From the NCBI GenBank assembly GCA_039545315.1, contig BCIM01000011.1, positions 703,419 through 767,418 of the forward strand: a DNA stretch of 64,000 bases. The letters run 5' to 3'. The position numbers were made by a program, and so were the translations under genes. The notes below the pieces were generated by a model that ran no database searches, was not told where the DNA came from, and worked only from the letters and a program-made list of their open reading frames with translations. This DNA comes from Kondoa malvinella. Taxonomy: Eukaryota; Basidiomycota; Agaricostilbomycetes; Agaricostilbales; Kondoaceae. Shown one piece after another: positions 55,302 through 64,000 of this stretch. Position 1 is the stretch's first letter. Each line of letters starts with the position of its first letter.

Positions 55302-56127
55302 ATGTCATCAACCGAACAAGACGCTCGCATCCCTGCGCCGCGATCCTATTCCAGATCAGACAAACGAGACAAACGAGATCGCTCACAGTCACCTCGCCGG
55401 AGTACGAGCGATCGCAGAGATGGTAAAGAGTCGAGCAGTCGAAGGCGGTCTCGCTCTCGTTCTCCACCGAGAAGGGACTCGTACAGGCGTGAAAGGGACG
55501 ACAGGCGAGGGGACGACAGAAGAGACGACCGTGATAGACGAGAAGGTCGAAGAGATAGTCGAAGAGACGAAAGGCCGCAGAGGATTGAACAGCAAAGTGA
55601 CAAGCCTCAAGAGCGCAAGAGGGAACCTTTACCTCCACCAGATATACCCAAACCTGTTTCGAAACCAAAGGCGGCACCTGTTAGAGCGGCACCGACAATG
55701 GAAATGATTGAAGTCGTTGCGAATGATCGATTGGGAGGCAAAGGTGCACTTTTGAAGCTATGATCTGTATCAACTACTGATACTGCCCTGTAGTGCGAGT
55801 GAAATGTAGTCCAGACGATACTGTTGGCGACTTGAAGAAGTTGATAGCAGCGCAGAAAGGTACAAAACCAGAGAAGGTATGCAGCTTTCCTGTCTGTTGG
55901 CTGAGCGTAGCTGACAGCCAGGTATCTATAGATCATACTGAAGAAGTGGTATACTATGTCAGTCCCATTTGAGCCGGGTTGAGCTTGTGCTGATTCTCGT
56001 GAGCAGATATAAGGATCACATTACGCTCAAGGACTATGAGATACATCAGTACGTTTGCTTGTGGCCGAGCTGTATCGCTTGCTGATACATTTTGTTGCTC
56101 AGCGGGATGAGTCTCGAAATGCATTGA
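55302..56127 (+). CDS. HUB1: RS/RD-rich domain fused to ubiquitin-like Hub1 (UBL5)
   Basis: Hub1/UBL5 is normally a 73-residue ubiquitin-like splicing factor that binds Snu66 (HIND) and Prp5 non-covalently. Here five exons (55302-55743, 55794-55876, 55932-55957, 56007-56048, 56103-56127) total 618 nt, 205 residues. The last about 73 are Hub1: [57 protein letters not shown]. The first about 130 residues are an Arg/Ser/Asp/Glu domain ([21 protein letters not shown], repeated RRDDRDRR) and a Pro/Lys linker. The junction lies inside exon 1 with no intron or stop, so it is not a splice artefact. The C-terminus is GMSLEMH and lacks the usual double Tyr. An internal ATG at 55698 could also make plain Hub1. 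Confidence 0.88.
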
Positions 56128-56262
56128 TCCTGTCTTCTCGGTCTATGGCTTCCATGCTCAGCGTCACAACACGCAACCCGAACAACAGTATCTCAATAAC
56201 AGCGGTATCTAATGCATGTGTTAAAAAAGGCCCGAATCTGATCTAAGAGCTCTACACCGTCT

Positions 56263-57501
56263 CTACTTGTCGAATCGCTTAAAGTCGAAACGCTCCACAC
56301 TTTTATTCTTGCGCTCCTTCTTTTTGCTCTCTCCCGTCCTCTTCTTTGTCGCCTCATATAACCCCCTCCTCAAAGCACTCGCTTGGAACTCTTTAAACAG
56401 ATTACCCTCCGCTTTCAACCCTCTCAGACTCTCGCTCAACTCTTCACCTAATTGATAATCGGGTTGTTGAGGAGTTACGCGAGCTTTACCGAGGTAGCGA
56501 GATTCTAAACCTGATGAAGCGAATTTACGTTGGAGGGCGAGTTGTTTGGATGCTTGAGCTGCTGAGCGGGCTGCTTGAGCTCGTGAGAGGGAAGTGACGA
56601 GAGTAGGTAGAGTTGAAAGACCATGTCGTTGGGATTTGAGAAGTTTGCGGTCGTATGCTGCTCGTTTCTGCAAAAAGACGTCAGTGAAGGTTCAGGGGCT
56701 GTAAGATAAGGCAAGTACCTCTGAACGAATGTTGTCTAAGCGCTTCTTTCGGTCTTTATCCGTCTTTCGCTTGGAGATCTTTTTGGCTGGTAGCTCGTCA
56801 AAAGCAGACTCTTCAACAGCTTCATCGCCTGACCCGACATCCTCTTCTGCCAATTGCCATGCTTCTTTTCTATCTTTCCTGATGCCCTCAAAGCGATCTT
56901 TCAGCGCCTGAGCTTTCTTTACTTCTTCCTCTTCTAGAGCAGCAGATTGGTATGCTTGGTCGATAAGGGAAGAATGAGCAGTCGCAGTAGGGTTGTACGA
57001 TTGACCAGGATGCGGAAGATTGATAGCACTGGGTGTATTGCCTTCGGTGAGCAAATGATGCTGATGCAGAGTTTTCGGCATTTTGAATATTCTGCCTTTG
57101 CTACTCGAAGGCTCTTGAGGTGCAGCAGACCAGACATCGTACGTCTGTTCGCCTACAATACCAGCATCCGTCTCGCCTTCCTGTTGAGCTACACCCCAAA
57201 GACCTTGACCTGATTTGGCTTTGCGCTTGACCATGCGCTGCAACTTTGCATGCAAATCTCGATTATACCCTACAGCGTCCTTTTCGCGCTGTCGAGCATG
57301 TTTGGCCACGAACGGCTTTACTTTGCTGTTTCCTCCTCTGGCTTCTGCAATAATTTGCGCAGACTTCAATGCTTTCGCACTTCCTTTGCGTGGATGTGGT
57401 CGAGCATCCGTCTGCAAGCGCTGCCGCACCGACTGCGAACCTGTCGAGTCGATTTGAAAAAGATCCTGCGAGTCCTGTAGCTTCAAAGTTGAAGGCGCCA
57501 T
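56263..57501 (-). CDS. NOP53: Ribosome biogenesis protein Nop53 (GLTSCR2/PICT1)
   Basis: Nucleolar adaptor that recruits the exosome helicase Mtr4 to pre-60S particles. Two exons are separated by an intron at about 56671-56720. MAPSTLKLQDSQDLFQIDSTG fits the N-terminal Mtr4-binding region (LFxxD-like AIM sequence, here DLFQIDSTG). Then come many Lys/Arg runs, LPHPGQSYNPTATAHSSLIDQA (the diagnostic PxxGxSYNP block), EEEEVKKAQALKDRFEGIRKDRKEAW and a long basic helical C-terminus (RKLLKSQRHGLSTLPTLV). It ends ERFDFKRFDK. Length of about 390 residues is slightly short of yeast Nop53 (455). Confidence 0.88.
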
Positions 57502-57702
57502 GCTGGTGTTGGATCAAAGGACAGCAAATTTCGTCGACTTGTCAATATCTGTGTTCTTCTCTCTCTATAGCGCATAGACAGCACCGGAAGATCATCAGAC
57601 GACTGCTGTTATACTCTCGCTCGTCTTGCTGTTGGAGCTGTTGTTCACTCTGACCCATTGGTCATCTGGCTTTGTCCCTATCGCTGGTCCTCAAGCTCTA
57701 CC

Positions 57703-58967
57703 ATGATGCTGCCATATGGCCTATGTACATGTCGTGCACAGCGGTATGTTTACAAAGCAAATCACTCAAAAATTGCTTGTATATCGACTTTTGGATCAAG
57801 TCTCAAGTCTGCCTCAGTGGACGAGGATCAAGCTGCTCCTCTTCCATCTAGGTTTTCACTCTCTGCTCTGCTCGATGAGATGCAAGCAAAAGCACCTTTC
57901 TTCTGGACTTTAGCGTCCGGCTCTTGGATCTCTATCTCGCTTATACGGTCAAGAAGCATCATCAGATCTTGCAGGACTACCAACGCTGCTCAGTGCTCTG
58001 CTGAATCTCAGCTTTCTGATCCCTTTGTCGTTGCCGGTTGCCTTCTGTCAAAGCAGCATTCGACCTTCATCCGCAACGATTCCCTCTTCGACTGAAGCAA
58101 ACAAATTCACCCATCCAATCATCTACTATACCTGATAATTCTCCTATGAATCATGTTCCCTCTAGAAATCCTGGATCGGTAAGCTTTCCATTGAATGGAA
58201 GTCAGCGTCTGATCAAAAGCTCTCATCTCAGCCCGTATTCGGCAGCCTCAGCCGTTCTACATCTCCTACTGGTCATAACAGCACCAGTCTATCTGGCGTA
58301 TCTTGCGTTCACCCCGGCCAGCTACTTTATTTCCCAGAGCGGCCTTCCGGAGCAAGCTCCAGATCATCGACTCCTACTTATGACCATTTAGTGCACCAGG
58401 CTGCAACCCCTTCATCGGCCTTCGCACAAGTTATGATGTCGGAAGCCAATCGAACGATTCTTCCACGCCTTCACACTTCCGAATTACCCTCTAGAAGTTC
58501 AAGCCCAATGAGTGGTGCTTCGGGTATAAGCTTCAGCAAGACTCGGCTACCTATCACGGTAAGTGGGATATCTATGCGTCAAGCTTTGTTTCACGTTATG
58601 TTTCGTTCAGAGTCTAGACGCCCAGGGGCAAATGATTGAGCTGGGCCAATATATTATTGACGAAGGCTATCTTGACTGGCACCGTGGCTCAGATGGAGAT
58701 AGAAAGACCTATACTAAGCACCTGGAGGTATGACGCTGCTGCGCTTTCTCCGAGTGCGCTCTTGATCGATATTGACAGGACGGAGATACATTCCAATGTC
58801 CCGGGTGTGCACAGCCATACACTATTGGAGGACTTGGAAAGCACGTCAATGGAGAATTCCGCGAGCAGAAATGTAAAGGTGCTCGATTTACATCGACGCG
58901 AGGTTCAGATGCGGGCCAGCCAAGTTCATGCAAGCAAGTGGACGCGAGACAGATTCAGACACAATAG
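57703..58967 (+). CDS. Ser-rich protein with a C-terminal C2HC-like zinc finger
   Basis: From the 3' side the frames join cleanly. A Ser/Pro/Thr-rich stretch (SSQPVFGSLSRSTSPTG ... SSSPMSGASGISFSKTRLPIT) splices at GTAAGT/TTTCAG to SLDAQGQMIELGQYIIDEGYLDWHRGSDGDRK. This splices at GTATGA/GACAG to TFQCPGCAQPYTIGGLGKHV and EFREQKCKGARF. The CPGC...H...C spacing looks like a small C2HC finger. It ends at a TAG at 58965. The 5' part (57703-58090) has open frames but I could not fix its junctions, so the start is a guess. No family recognised; it may be a fungal-specific regulator. Confidence 0.5.
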
Positions 58968-59267
58968 AGTGCCAAAGCAGCGCGATGCCGGTAGCGCAGG
59001 CATACAGATACAGGTGGAAAGCAATGCCGTACGACTTTGGAAAGGTTGTCGACGAGGCATCAAGTGTTCACTCTGCGTGTTTGCTCTCTTGCTGTGCTCA
59101 TACATGCCGTGAAGCCATCTGGCTGTGTGGACTGCTTCATCTTTGTCCTGAAGCCGCTCCGCGGCCTGCGCTCGAGTCGTTTTCGCACTCTTGTCTTGAT
59201 CGAGTCAAGTTCTCGCGGCAGCAGCTCTGTTTCGTGTAGATCTTCTTCCGTACGCCGGCCTTTCGAT

Positions 59268-60960
59268 ATGGAAAAGGCCCTTCTCGAGCTGTTGCGCAAA
59301 CAAGACTTCCCCGTGGTTCCAGTGTCAATTCTCGATTTACCTCAGCGAAGCAATAAAATAAGAAGGCAAGAGGTTCAAGCTCTGGCCCAGCAGCTTCATC
59401 CAGACTATAGTGCCGAAAAAGCTATCATTCGATACGCAATAGCGCTCACGGCAGCTCGGAGGGCGTATCGTCAGCAGTTCGAAGCCACCAGACTTGCAAA
59501 CCATTCAAGTGCTGAGACGACAGACGTTGTCGAGGTACCGCCTCACATACTATGCCGACCTATGCCCGTTGCCATCGGCTCAGAGGAAGAATTTCGCGAT
59601 ATCTTTGCTCATCTGGCGAGCGCATCTAGCGCGGATGGGCAGATCAATCTGGCTCAAGAGGCAGTGTATCACATTCGTGCGGCACGTTCTTGCTCAGTAC
59701 TAAACTCAAGCTGATATGAGCAGCCTTTACTGAGTACAAACGCGGAATCATCTACCAAGATGGCCGACTCGATCTCTGCAAAATGGGTGTTGGTCCTACC
59801 TTCATTAACCAGCTCGTGGACTCTCTCGAAAGCGACAAGCATGTCAAACAATTCCTTCTAGGCAACAATGTCATCACAGATTCTGGAGCGAGAAGAATTG
59901 CTCGCTTTATTAACGTCACCCCAATAGGATGGAGACTTGGTATCTGGCTGTTAATTTGATCAAATTCGAAGGTCTGAAGGAGCTTGCGGCAGCTTTGAAG
60001 CACAGTCAGGCTTTGACAAATTTATGGCTAAAGCGAAATCCACTGGGAAAAGAAGCCGGTCAAGTGCTGGGAGATCTCTGCATGATTTCGTCCTTCCTTC
60101 GAACACTCGATCTGGAATGCTGTAATCTAGGGGATGAAGGCATCACCAACCTATTTTGGAGACTCAGCGCACAACCATCAAGTCTCCAGACGCTCTATAT
60201 CTCGGCCAATGCCTTTGATTGGCGAGCTTGTACATCTATAGGAGACTATCTCGGATCTTCGGGTTGTCGGTTGACGGGTCTATACATGGCAAACAACTGC
60301 TTGAACGACGACGGGTTGTATTTCTTCTGCGCGGGTCTCAAGCAGAACAAAACACTCCTGCGCCTCAAACTTGCTTCCTGTGGCTTTTCTCCAATTTTGG
60401 ACTAGATTCGTTGGCGAATGCTTTGCAGCTTCATCCTAGTATCATGCTTCTTGACGTTTCGTGAGTGTGTTTCTCGTTTCTTTAAACTACGCTGATTGTT
60501 TCCAGGCGATCCATCGGTAGCAAAGACCTCAGTGGCCAATTCAACATGTTTGATGACCGCTGCGTCGAGCCCTTCAGCCGTCTCTGTCGCATCTCGTCTC
60601 TTCGCAGTCTTAAAATAGGACTAGCCAATATCAAGCAATCTGCTCTCATGCAGATACAAGAGGCAGCTATCGCATCAAACCTGGTCTTATTCGATCTGAC
60701 CCGCCGCAAGACGCCTGCTGAATCGCCAATGTCATCTTTGAAGACTCCAAGCGAATTACCGCCGTTTCTTTCCTGGAGCGATAGAGTCGTATAAAGGTTT
60801 CAGCTCAATGATGGGCGCATCTAGGTTCATCAGGAATACCGAGGATGTCAGGTTGATTGACTCGGTGTACCGAACACGAGATAAGAGGTTGGATCAGGGG
60901 CAGAAAAAACATTGGGACGAAGATGGTCCACTCTGGCAGTGGTTGTATAAAATTGAGTGA
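59268..60960 (+). CDS. Cytosolic leucine-rich-repeat protein (ribonuclease-inhibitor type), C-terminal junction unresolved
   Basis: MEKALLELLRKQDFPV begins a helical N-terminal part. An intron (about 59682-59731) joins EAVYHI to PFTEYKRGIIYQDGRLDLCKMGVGP. RI-type repeats follow: KQFLLGNNVITDSGARRIARF, ETWYLAVNLIKFEGLKELAAAL, NLWLKRNPLGKEAGQVL, LRTLDLECCNLGDEGITNLF, LTGLYMANNCLNDDGLYFF. In frame, the protein stops at SWSDRVV (TAA at 60792). The following bases would read RFQLNDGRI and, one frame over, NTEDVRLIDSVYRTRDKRLDQ to a TGA at 60958-60960. That looks like the conserved tail of this fungal family. I see no splice pair that joins them, so the 3' end carries either a stop plus frameshift or an unrecognised intron. 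Confidence 0.65.
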
Positions 60961-61006
60961 AGACATCGCAGGCCGTCGCGGAAGGGAATGCCAAGAACAG
61001 GATGCA

Positions 61007-61243
61007 ATGATCTCAGGACGGATGTATAAGGACGACGATCCAAGCTATGCTCTTTTTCACAATTGCTCGTACTGCGCCTGTGCGATGTATTGCAGCGTCG
61101 AGCGTCAAACGAAAGGTCAGCTGTTGTTCCCGTTCGATCAGCGACCGCGGCTGATATCACCGATAGACTGGAAAGCTGGCCATAAAACAGCATGCAATCG
61201 ACTGGCAAAGGGGCGGAAAGAGAAGTCAGCTTGTTCTAAGTGA
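61007..61243 (+). CDS. Small protein with a degenerate MYND zinc finger
   Basis: Two exons joined across GTCAGC...CCGATAG (61116-61166) give MISGRMYKDDDPSYALFHNC, then SYCACAMYCSVERQTK-DWKAGHKTACNRLAKGRKEKSACSK. The second half of a MYND finger is clear (C-x2-C, YCS...Q, DW, GHK, C). The first Cys pair is absent, and the Cys of the usual SxxCQ is Arg (SVERQ). It may be a pseudogene, a fragment of a longer gene, or need an upstream exon. It follows the LRR gene by under 50 bases on the same strand. Confidence 0.4.
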   Translation: MISGRMYKDDDPSYALFHNCSYCACAMYCSVERQTKGQLLFPFDQRPRLISPIDWKAGHKTACNRLAKGRKEKSACSK

Positions 61244-61887
61244 TGCGGAGCTCTTTGCTGTGCTGAGTAGAGATGGGGCGGCATGAAGCGGAAGCGCAAG
61301 GGGCGGAAGAAGAGACGCTTACTCTCGACTGACTCGCCGACGGAAGCTATTCTGCTTGAAGCAAATCCAACGATTTATCATGGCTCCAGAGATCTCTCCG
61401 GCATCGCTATCGCTTCTGTACAGCTTTTCTTCGCAGCCAGCTTCGATTACAACCAGCTCAGCATTTCTCGAAGTGCCCCAGTCTATCTCTTTTCATGCTG
61501 TCTCCTTCCTCTTCTTGCACAAGAACAGAAGAGGATGACGAAGAACCCTCTTAGCCTGCTCCATCACACAATATAGCAATACACAAACTTGCAATATCAA
61601 ACCCTGTTCGATATTCCGTTCTAGAGCTACAGAGCCAGAAGCATTGGAGAAATGCAAAAGGAGCACGCAGTGCAGAAGGAGATCTACGATAGATCGAAAG
61701 AGGAGGGACAGGCTGTGCGAAGTCTTGGGTTTGTGACCGCAAAGGGTGCATTTGCCTAATGTATTGGTGCTAGAGGCACCGCTAGAGCTGCTCTGAGTCT
61801 GTAAAAAGAAAGTGCCAGAGATCCACCGAGTCGCGTTCCCTTACTGTCGGCCAGCGTCTCTTGACTGTTCCTCCCTCGCTTGACGCT
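61244..61887. other. Intergenic region, nothing recognised
   Basis: Short open frames on both strands (for example a plus-strand MAPEISPASLSLLYSFSSQ) lack splice context or conserved motifs. I see no RNA gene or repeat here. Confidence 0.4.
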
Positions 61888-62310
61888 TTAACGGTCTTCT
61901 TTATACCAGGCGCGAACAGAAGATAGCCCGTACCCATCGCATTTGACACCAGCAGCTCCCAGTGCAGCGTGCCCCGAGCACCTCTCTGCGTATCCTTCCT
62001 TTGCCTCCGGTGTAGCGAGAACTTTGAACTGAAAGCAAGCTGATATATGCCAACCCATGCTTGTGCTGATACGTGATCTATGTACATTGATACGCAACCA
62101 TACTACTTGCACCGACAAAGCGAATGATGCTGCTGACGAATTCATCTGCCTACCCGACGACCTTTCGGGCGTGTGTCTCTGCGCTTCGGTGCGAGCACGA
62201 GGTCAGATCATCGACGTCTAGTTGCTTGAGAGCGATAACAACTCACCTCAAAGGCCACCAACAGAGAAGAGTCATCATCCTCGCTCTTCTCCAATACTCT
62301 CCTGCTTGGG
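61888..62310 (-). CDS. Possible small hypothetical protein
   Basis: MLPSRRVLEKSEDDDSSLLVAFE is followed by GTGAGT...GCGCAG. A second exon RHTPERSSGRQMNSSAASFAL leads to SVQ, then an intron GTAGTA...CTTTCAG and FKVLATPEAKEGYAERCSGH, ending at 61888. Splice signals and branch points are reasonable, but the protein shows no family. Its overlap with opposite-strand frames makes this a weak call. Confidence 0.3.
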
Positions 62311-62345
62311 AGCATCTGAAGCAGAAGCACATGAGTCGCGGTAGG

Positions 62346-63924
62346 TCACCAAGCTGACGCCTGCTCACCCCAATCATCCCAATTGTCCAACGATTCCCCA
62401 CAAGCTCGCAGCACTTTCACGGTATCCTTCAGTAACTGGATCACCTCTTGCTGTGCTACCAGCCAGTGCTCATTCTCAACTCGACAGTGCTCCCGGTCTT
62501 CAGGGCGAGGTTCTTGCTCCCAAGCAAGGTGTTGCCAAAAAGATCGCTCTCGCGATCCCGGTAATATACGACTCTCTTCCAAGTCTACGAGGAAATTGAT
62601 CACGATGGCGTAACTTTTGGGCCGAGCCTTCAGCTTGGAGCGAGCACGTAGAGCATCTCTCAACTCTTCGAACTTCTTCAGGTTGTCTTCTCGGTGTGAA
62701 AGCGCTGGTTCTTTCGAGCGTTGCACCGTCTCCTCAGTGCTGTTGCCGACGTTCGGCACTTCCAATTCGAAATCTTGCTTCGACTTTGATGTATCGGACG
62801 AGACTGACAAATTGGGCGCAGTACTGTTGCTGTTCAATTCGAGCGACGCAATAGGCGAGACCAGAAGATCAGTGGGTGATGTTGCCGGGCTTGTTGCTGA
62901 TGCTGCTGATGATGCTGCTTGTCTGGACGACGATCTGGTCCTGTTGGCCCATACGGAAGGAGGTTGTGTCGAATCAGCCGAACAGGCAGTTGGAGTAGGG
63001 CGAGGCGATGGCGTGTTCCTGACCTCGGCAACCTTGTACAGAGGCCGATCTAACAGCAGATCGTTGAAAATCTCAAGCAGGAGGTAGATGCATGATTCGC
63101 AATCTTGACGAGGGTGAAAGCAGTACATTGAACTGTGTCCAGCTTTAGCGACGGCGTAGGCAACACATGATGGAGTAGCCTGTTGCAGATCAGACGTCAT
63201 CAATCTCAATGTCATCAGCGCGTCCCGGCGTAAGACTGACCGAGATCGGTGTCTGCCTTGATTCGCCATCCATCTTCCAATAGGATTGCAATGACCTAAG
63301 GGTTCCTTCCGCCCCGGGTATCACCAAGCTTGATGCATCAAAGTCGATGAACCTGCACTTTGGAAAGTCTGGATCTTCGTCATCCGAATCGCGAACCAGT
63401 ACGTTCCCAGGCGAGTAATCTCGATGCGATATTCCAAACCCGTTTGCCGCCAAATTAGCTGACCAGCCATTAGAATGTTCACGGAGGTCAAGAAAACGAA
63501 CCTACTCTCACAAATATCGATCCCGAGCTCGAACGTCGCCAGAGGATCCTTGACCGACCTCCTCCCAATGCAACGACCAGAACCCAACATGGCGATGGCC
63601 CCAAAACTCTCTTTCGGTGTCTTTTGGTGGCGCTTCAGTCTGTCCGGGTGGGTACGTTTCTCTTCTAGGCGCAACGGCGCAGTCTTTTAATCTCGGGAAT
63701 CTCGAAGTAAAGTCTTGCAAACGATGTGGAAGTGGACCGTCGAATTGATCGTTCAGATGCTGCATCACGAGCACTTCGATCGGGACAGGATAATCTTTCG
63801 CCGGATCTTCAGATCGTTTGTGGTGCTGGGTGGCTAAGTGAGCAAGCTTGATGATCTTGTCGCGCTTGCCAGGTGTGTCGGTCCGGTAGACAGCAGTGGA
63901 GCTGCTGGGAAGAGAGAAGATCAC
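62346..63924 (-). CDS. FunK1-like protein kinase (5' end uncertain, may extend off the right edge)
   Basis: The catalytic loop GISHRDYSPGNVLVRD and the metal loop CRFIDFDAS (DFD where most kinases have DFG) match the fungal FunK1/fungal-type kinase group that is expanded in basidiomycetes. Downstream, CFHPRQDCESCIYLLLEI corresponds to the HDxESxxYVLL motif of that group. A long Ser/Thr/Pro-rich insert follows, then a helical tail (LRDALRARSKLKARPKSY ... DTVKVLRACGESLDNWDDWGEQ). The 5' region (QHLNDQFDGPLPHRLQDF, TYPPGQTEAPPKDTE) precedes the kinase core. No Met start is convincing; the frame at 63924 opens with GTG, so the gene probably starts outside the window or needs another exon. Confidence 0.65.
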
Positions 63925-64000
63925 GTAAGGATTCGGGTCAATGTCGGGTCATCGGATGGTATCAGCAAACTTCAAAGGCAAAGTCATTCGCTTTCTCATA

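Noticed and set aside
62617..63087. A 156-codon plus-strand frame
   Set aside because: Antisense to the Ser-rich insert of the FunK1-like kinase; no independent motif.
1..64000. CRISPR array, prokaryotic operon signals or viral genes
   Set aside because: Dense spliceosomal introns and eukaryotic gene families throughout; no spaced direct repeats and no capsid, integrase or viral polymerase sequence other than the LINE remnant.

Overview
The window reads as nuclear DNA of a basidiomycete fungus, probably a compact-genome yeast or dimorphic species. Genes are close together on both strands and cut by many introns of about 45-80 bases. These introns usually carry a CTGAC/CTGAT-like branch point shortly before the AG. 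The gene content also fits: fungal BET protein, FunK1-like kinase, DUF6593-like protein, fungal Pin4, Hub1 and Der1. I could not place it more precisely. A run of 95 N at 41441-41535 and a single N near 41326 show it is a draft assembly.

Layout. 0-12 kb: mitochondrial ornithine-type carrier, an ARL5-like GTPase, an alpha/beta hydrolase, a cytochrome P450, DNA ligase I and porphobilinogen deaminase. 12-24 kb: a SERF/4F5 protein built from tiny exons, a DUF6593-like protein, a BTB/T1 protein, a Ubp3/USP10-like deubiquitinase, an F-box-like protein, a hydroxyisobutyrate-type dehydrogenase and the mitotic kinase CDK1. 24-40 kb: Der1, an ER-type fatty aldehyde dehydrogenase, a Pin4-like RNA-binding protein, an intradiol dioxygenase, a 5'-nucleotidase, PEX3 and a BET protein (Bdf1). 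40.5-44.4 kb: a damaged stretch around the gap with an eIF1 fragment, a LINE remnant, a frameshifted aprataxin-like HIT gene and a truncated Dis3 PIN region. 44.7-64 kb: a second P450, an amidase, a family X DNA polymerase, a membrane LRR protein, an RS-rich protein fused to Hub1, NOP53, a Ser-rich zinc-finger protein, a cytosolic LRR protein, a small MYND-like protein and a FunK1-like kinase running toward the right edge.

How the parts fit. Most genes are unrelated housekeeping functions: heme synthesis, DNA replication and repair, ERAD, peroxisome biogenesis, ribosome assembly and cell cycle. The two P450s, hydrolase, dioxygenase and amidase are scattered among them and do not form an obvious metabolite cluster.

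The most striking signal is splicing architecture. CDK1 needs a 3-nt exon to make its Gly-loop and Thr14. A 65-residue SERF protein is assembled from eight exons, five of them 17 nt or less. ARL5 uses 12 exons. Donors of the form GTC, including GTCCGT three times, recur, and one GC-AG intron splits the CDK1 PSTAIRE helix. The same window encodes an unusual fusion of an RS/RD-rich domain to Hub1, a known modulator of weak 5' splice-site use. Exon boundaries were worked out by eye from protein family expectations and splice signals. They need transcript confirmation.
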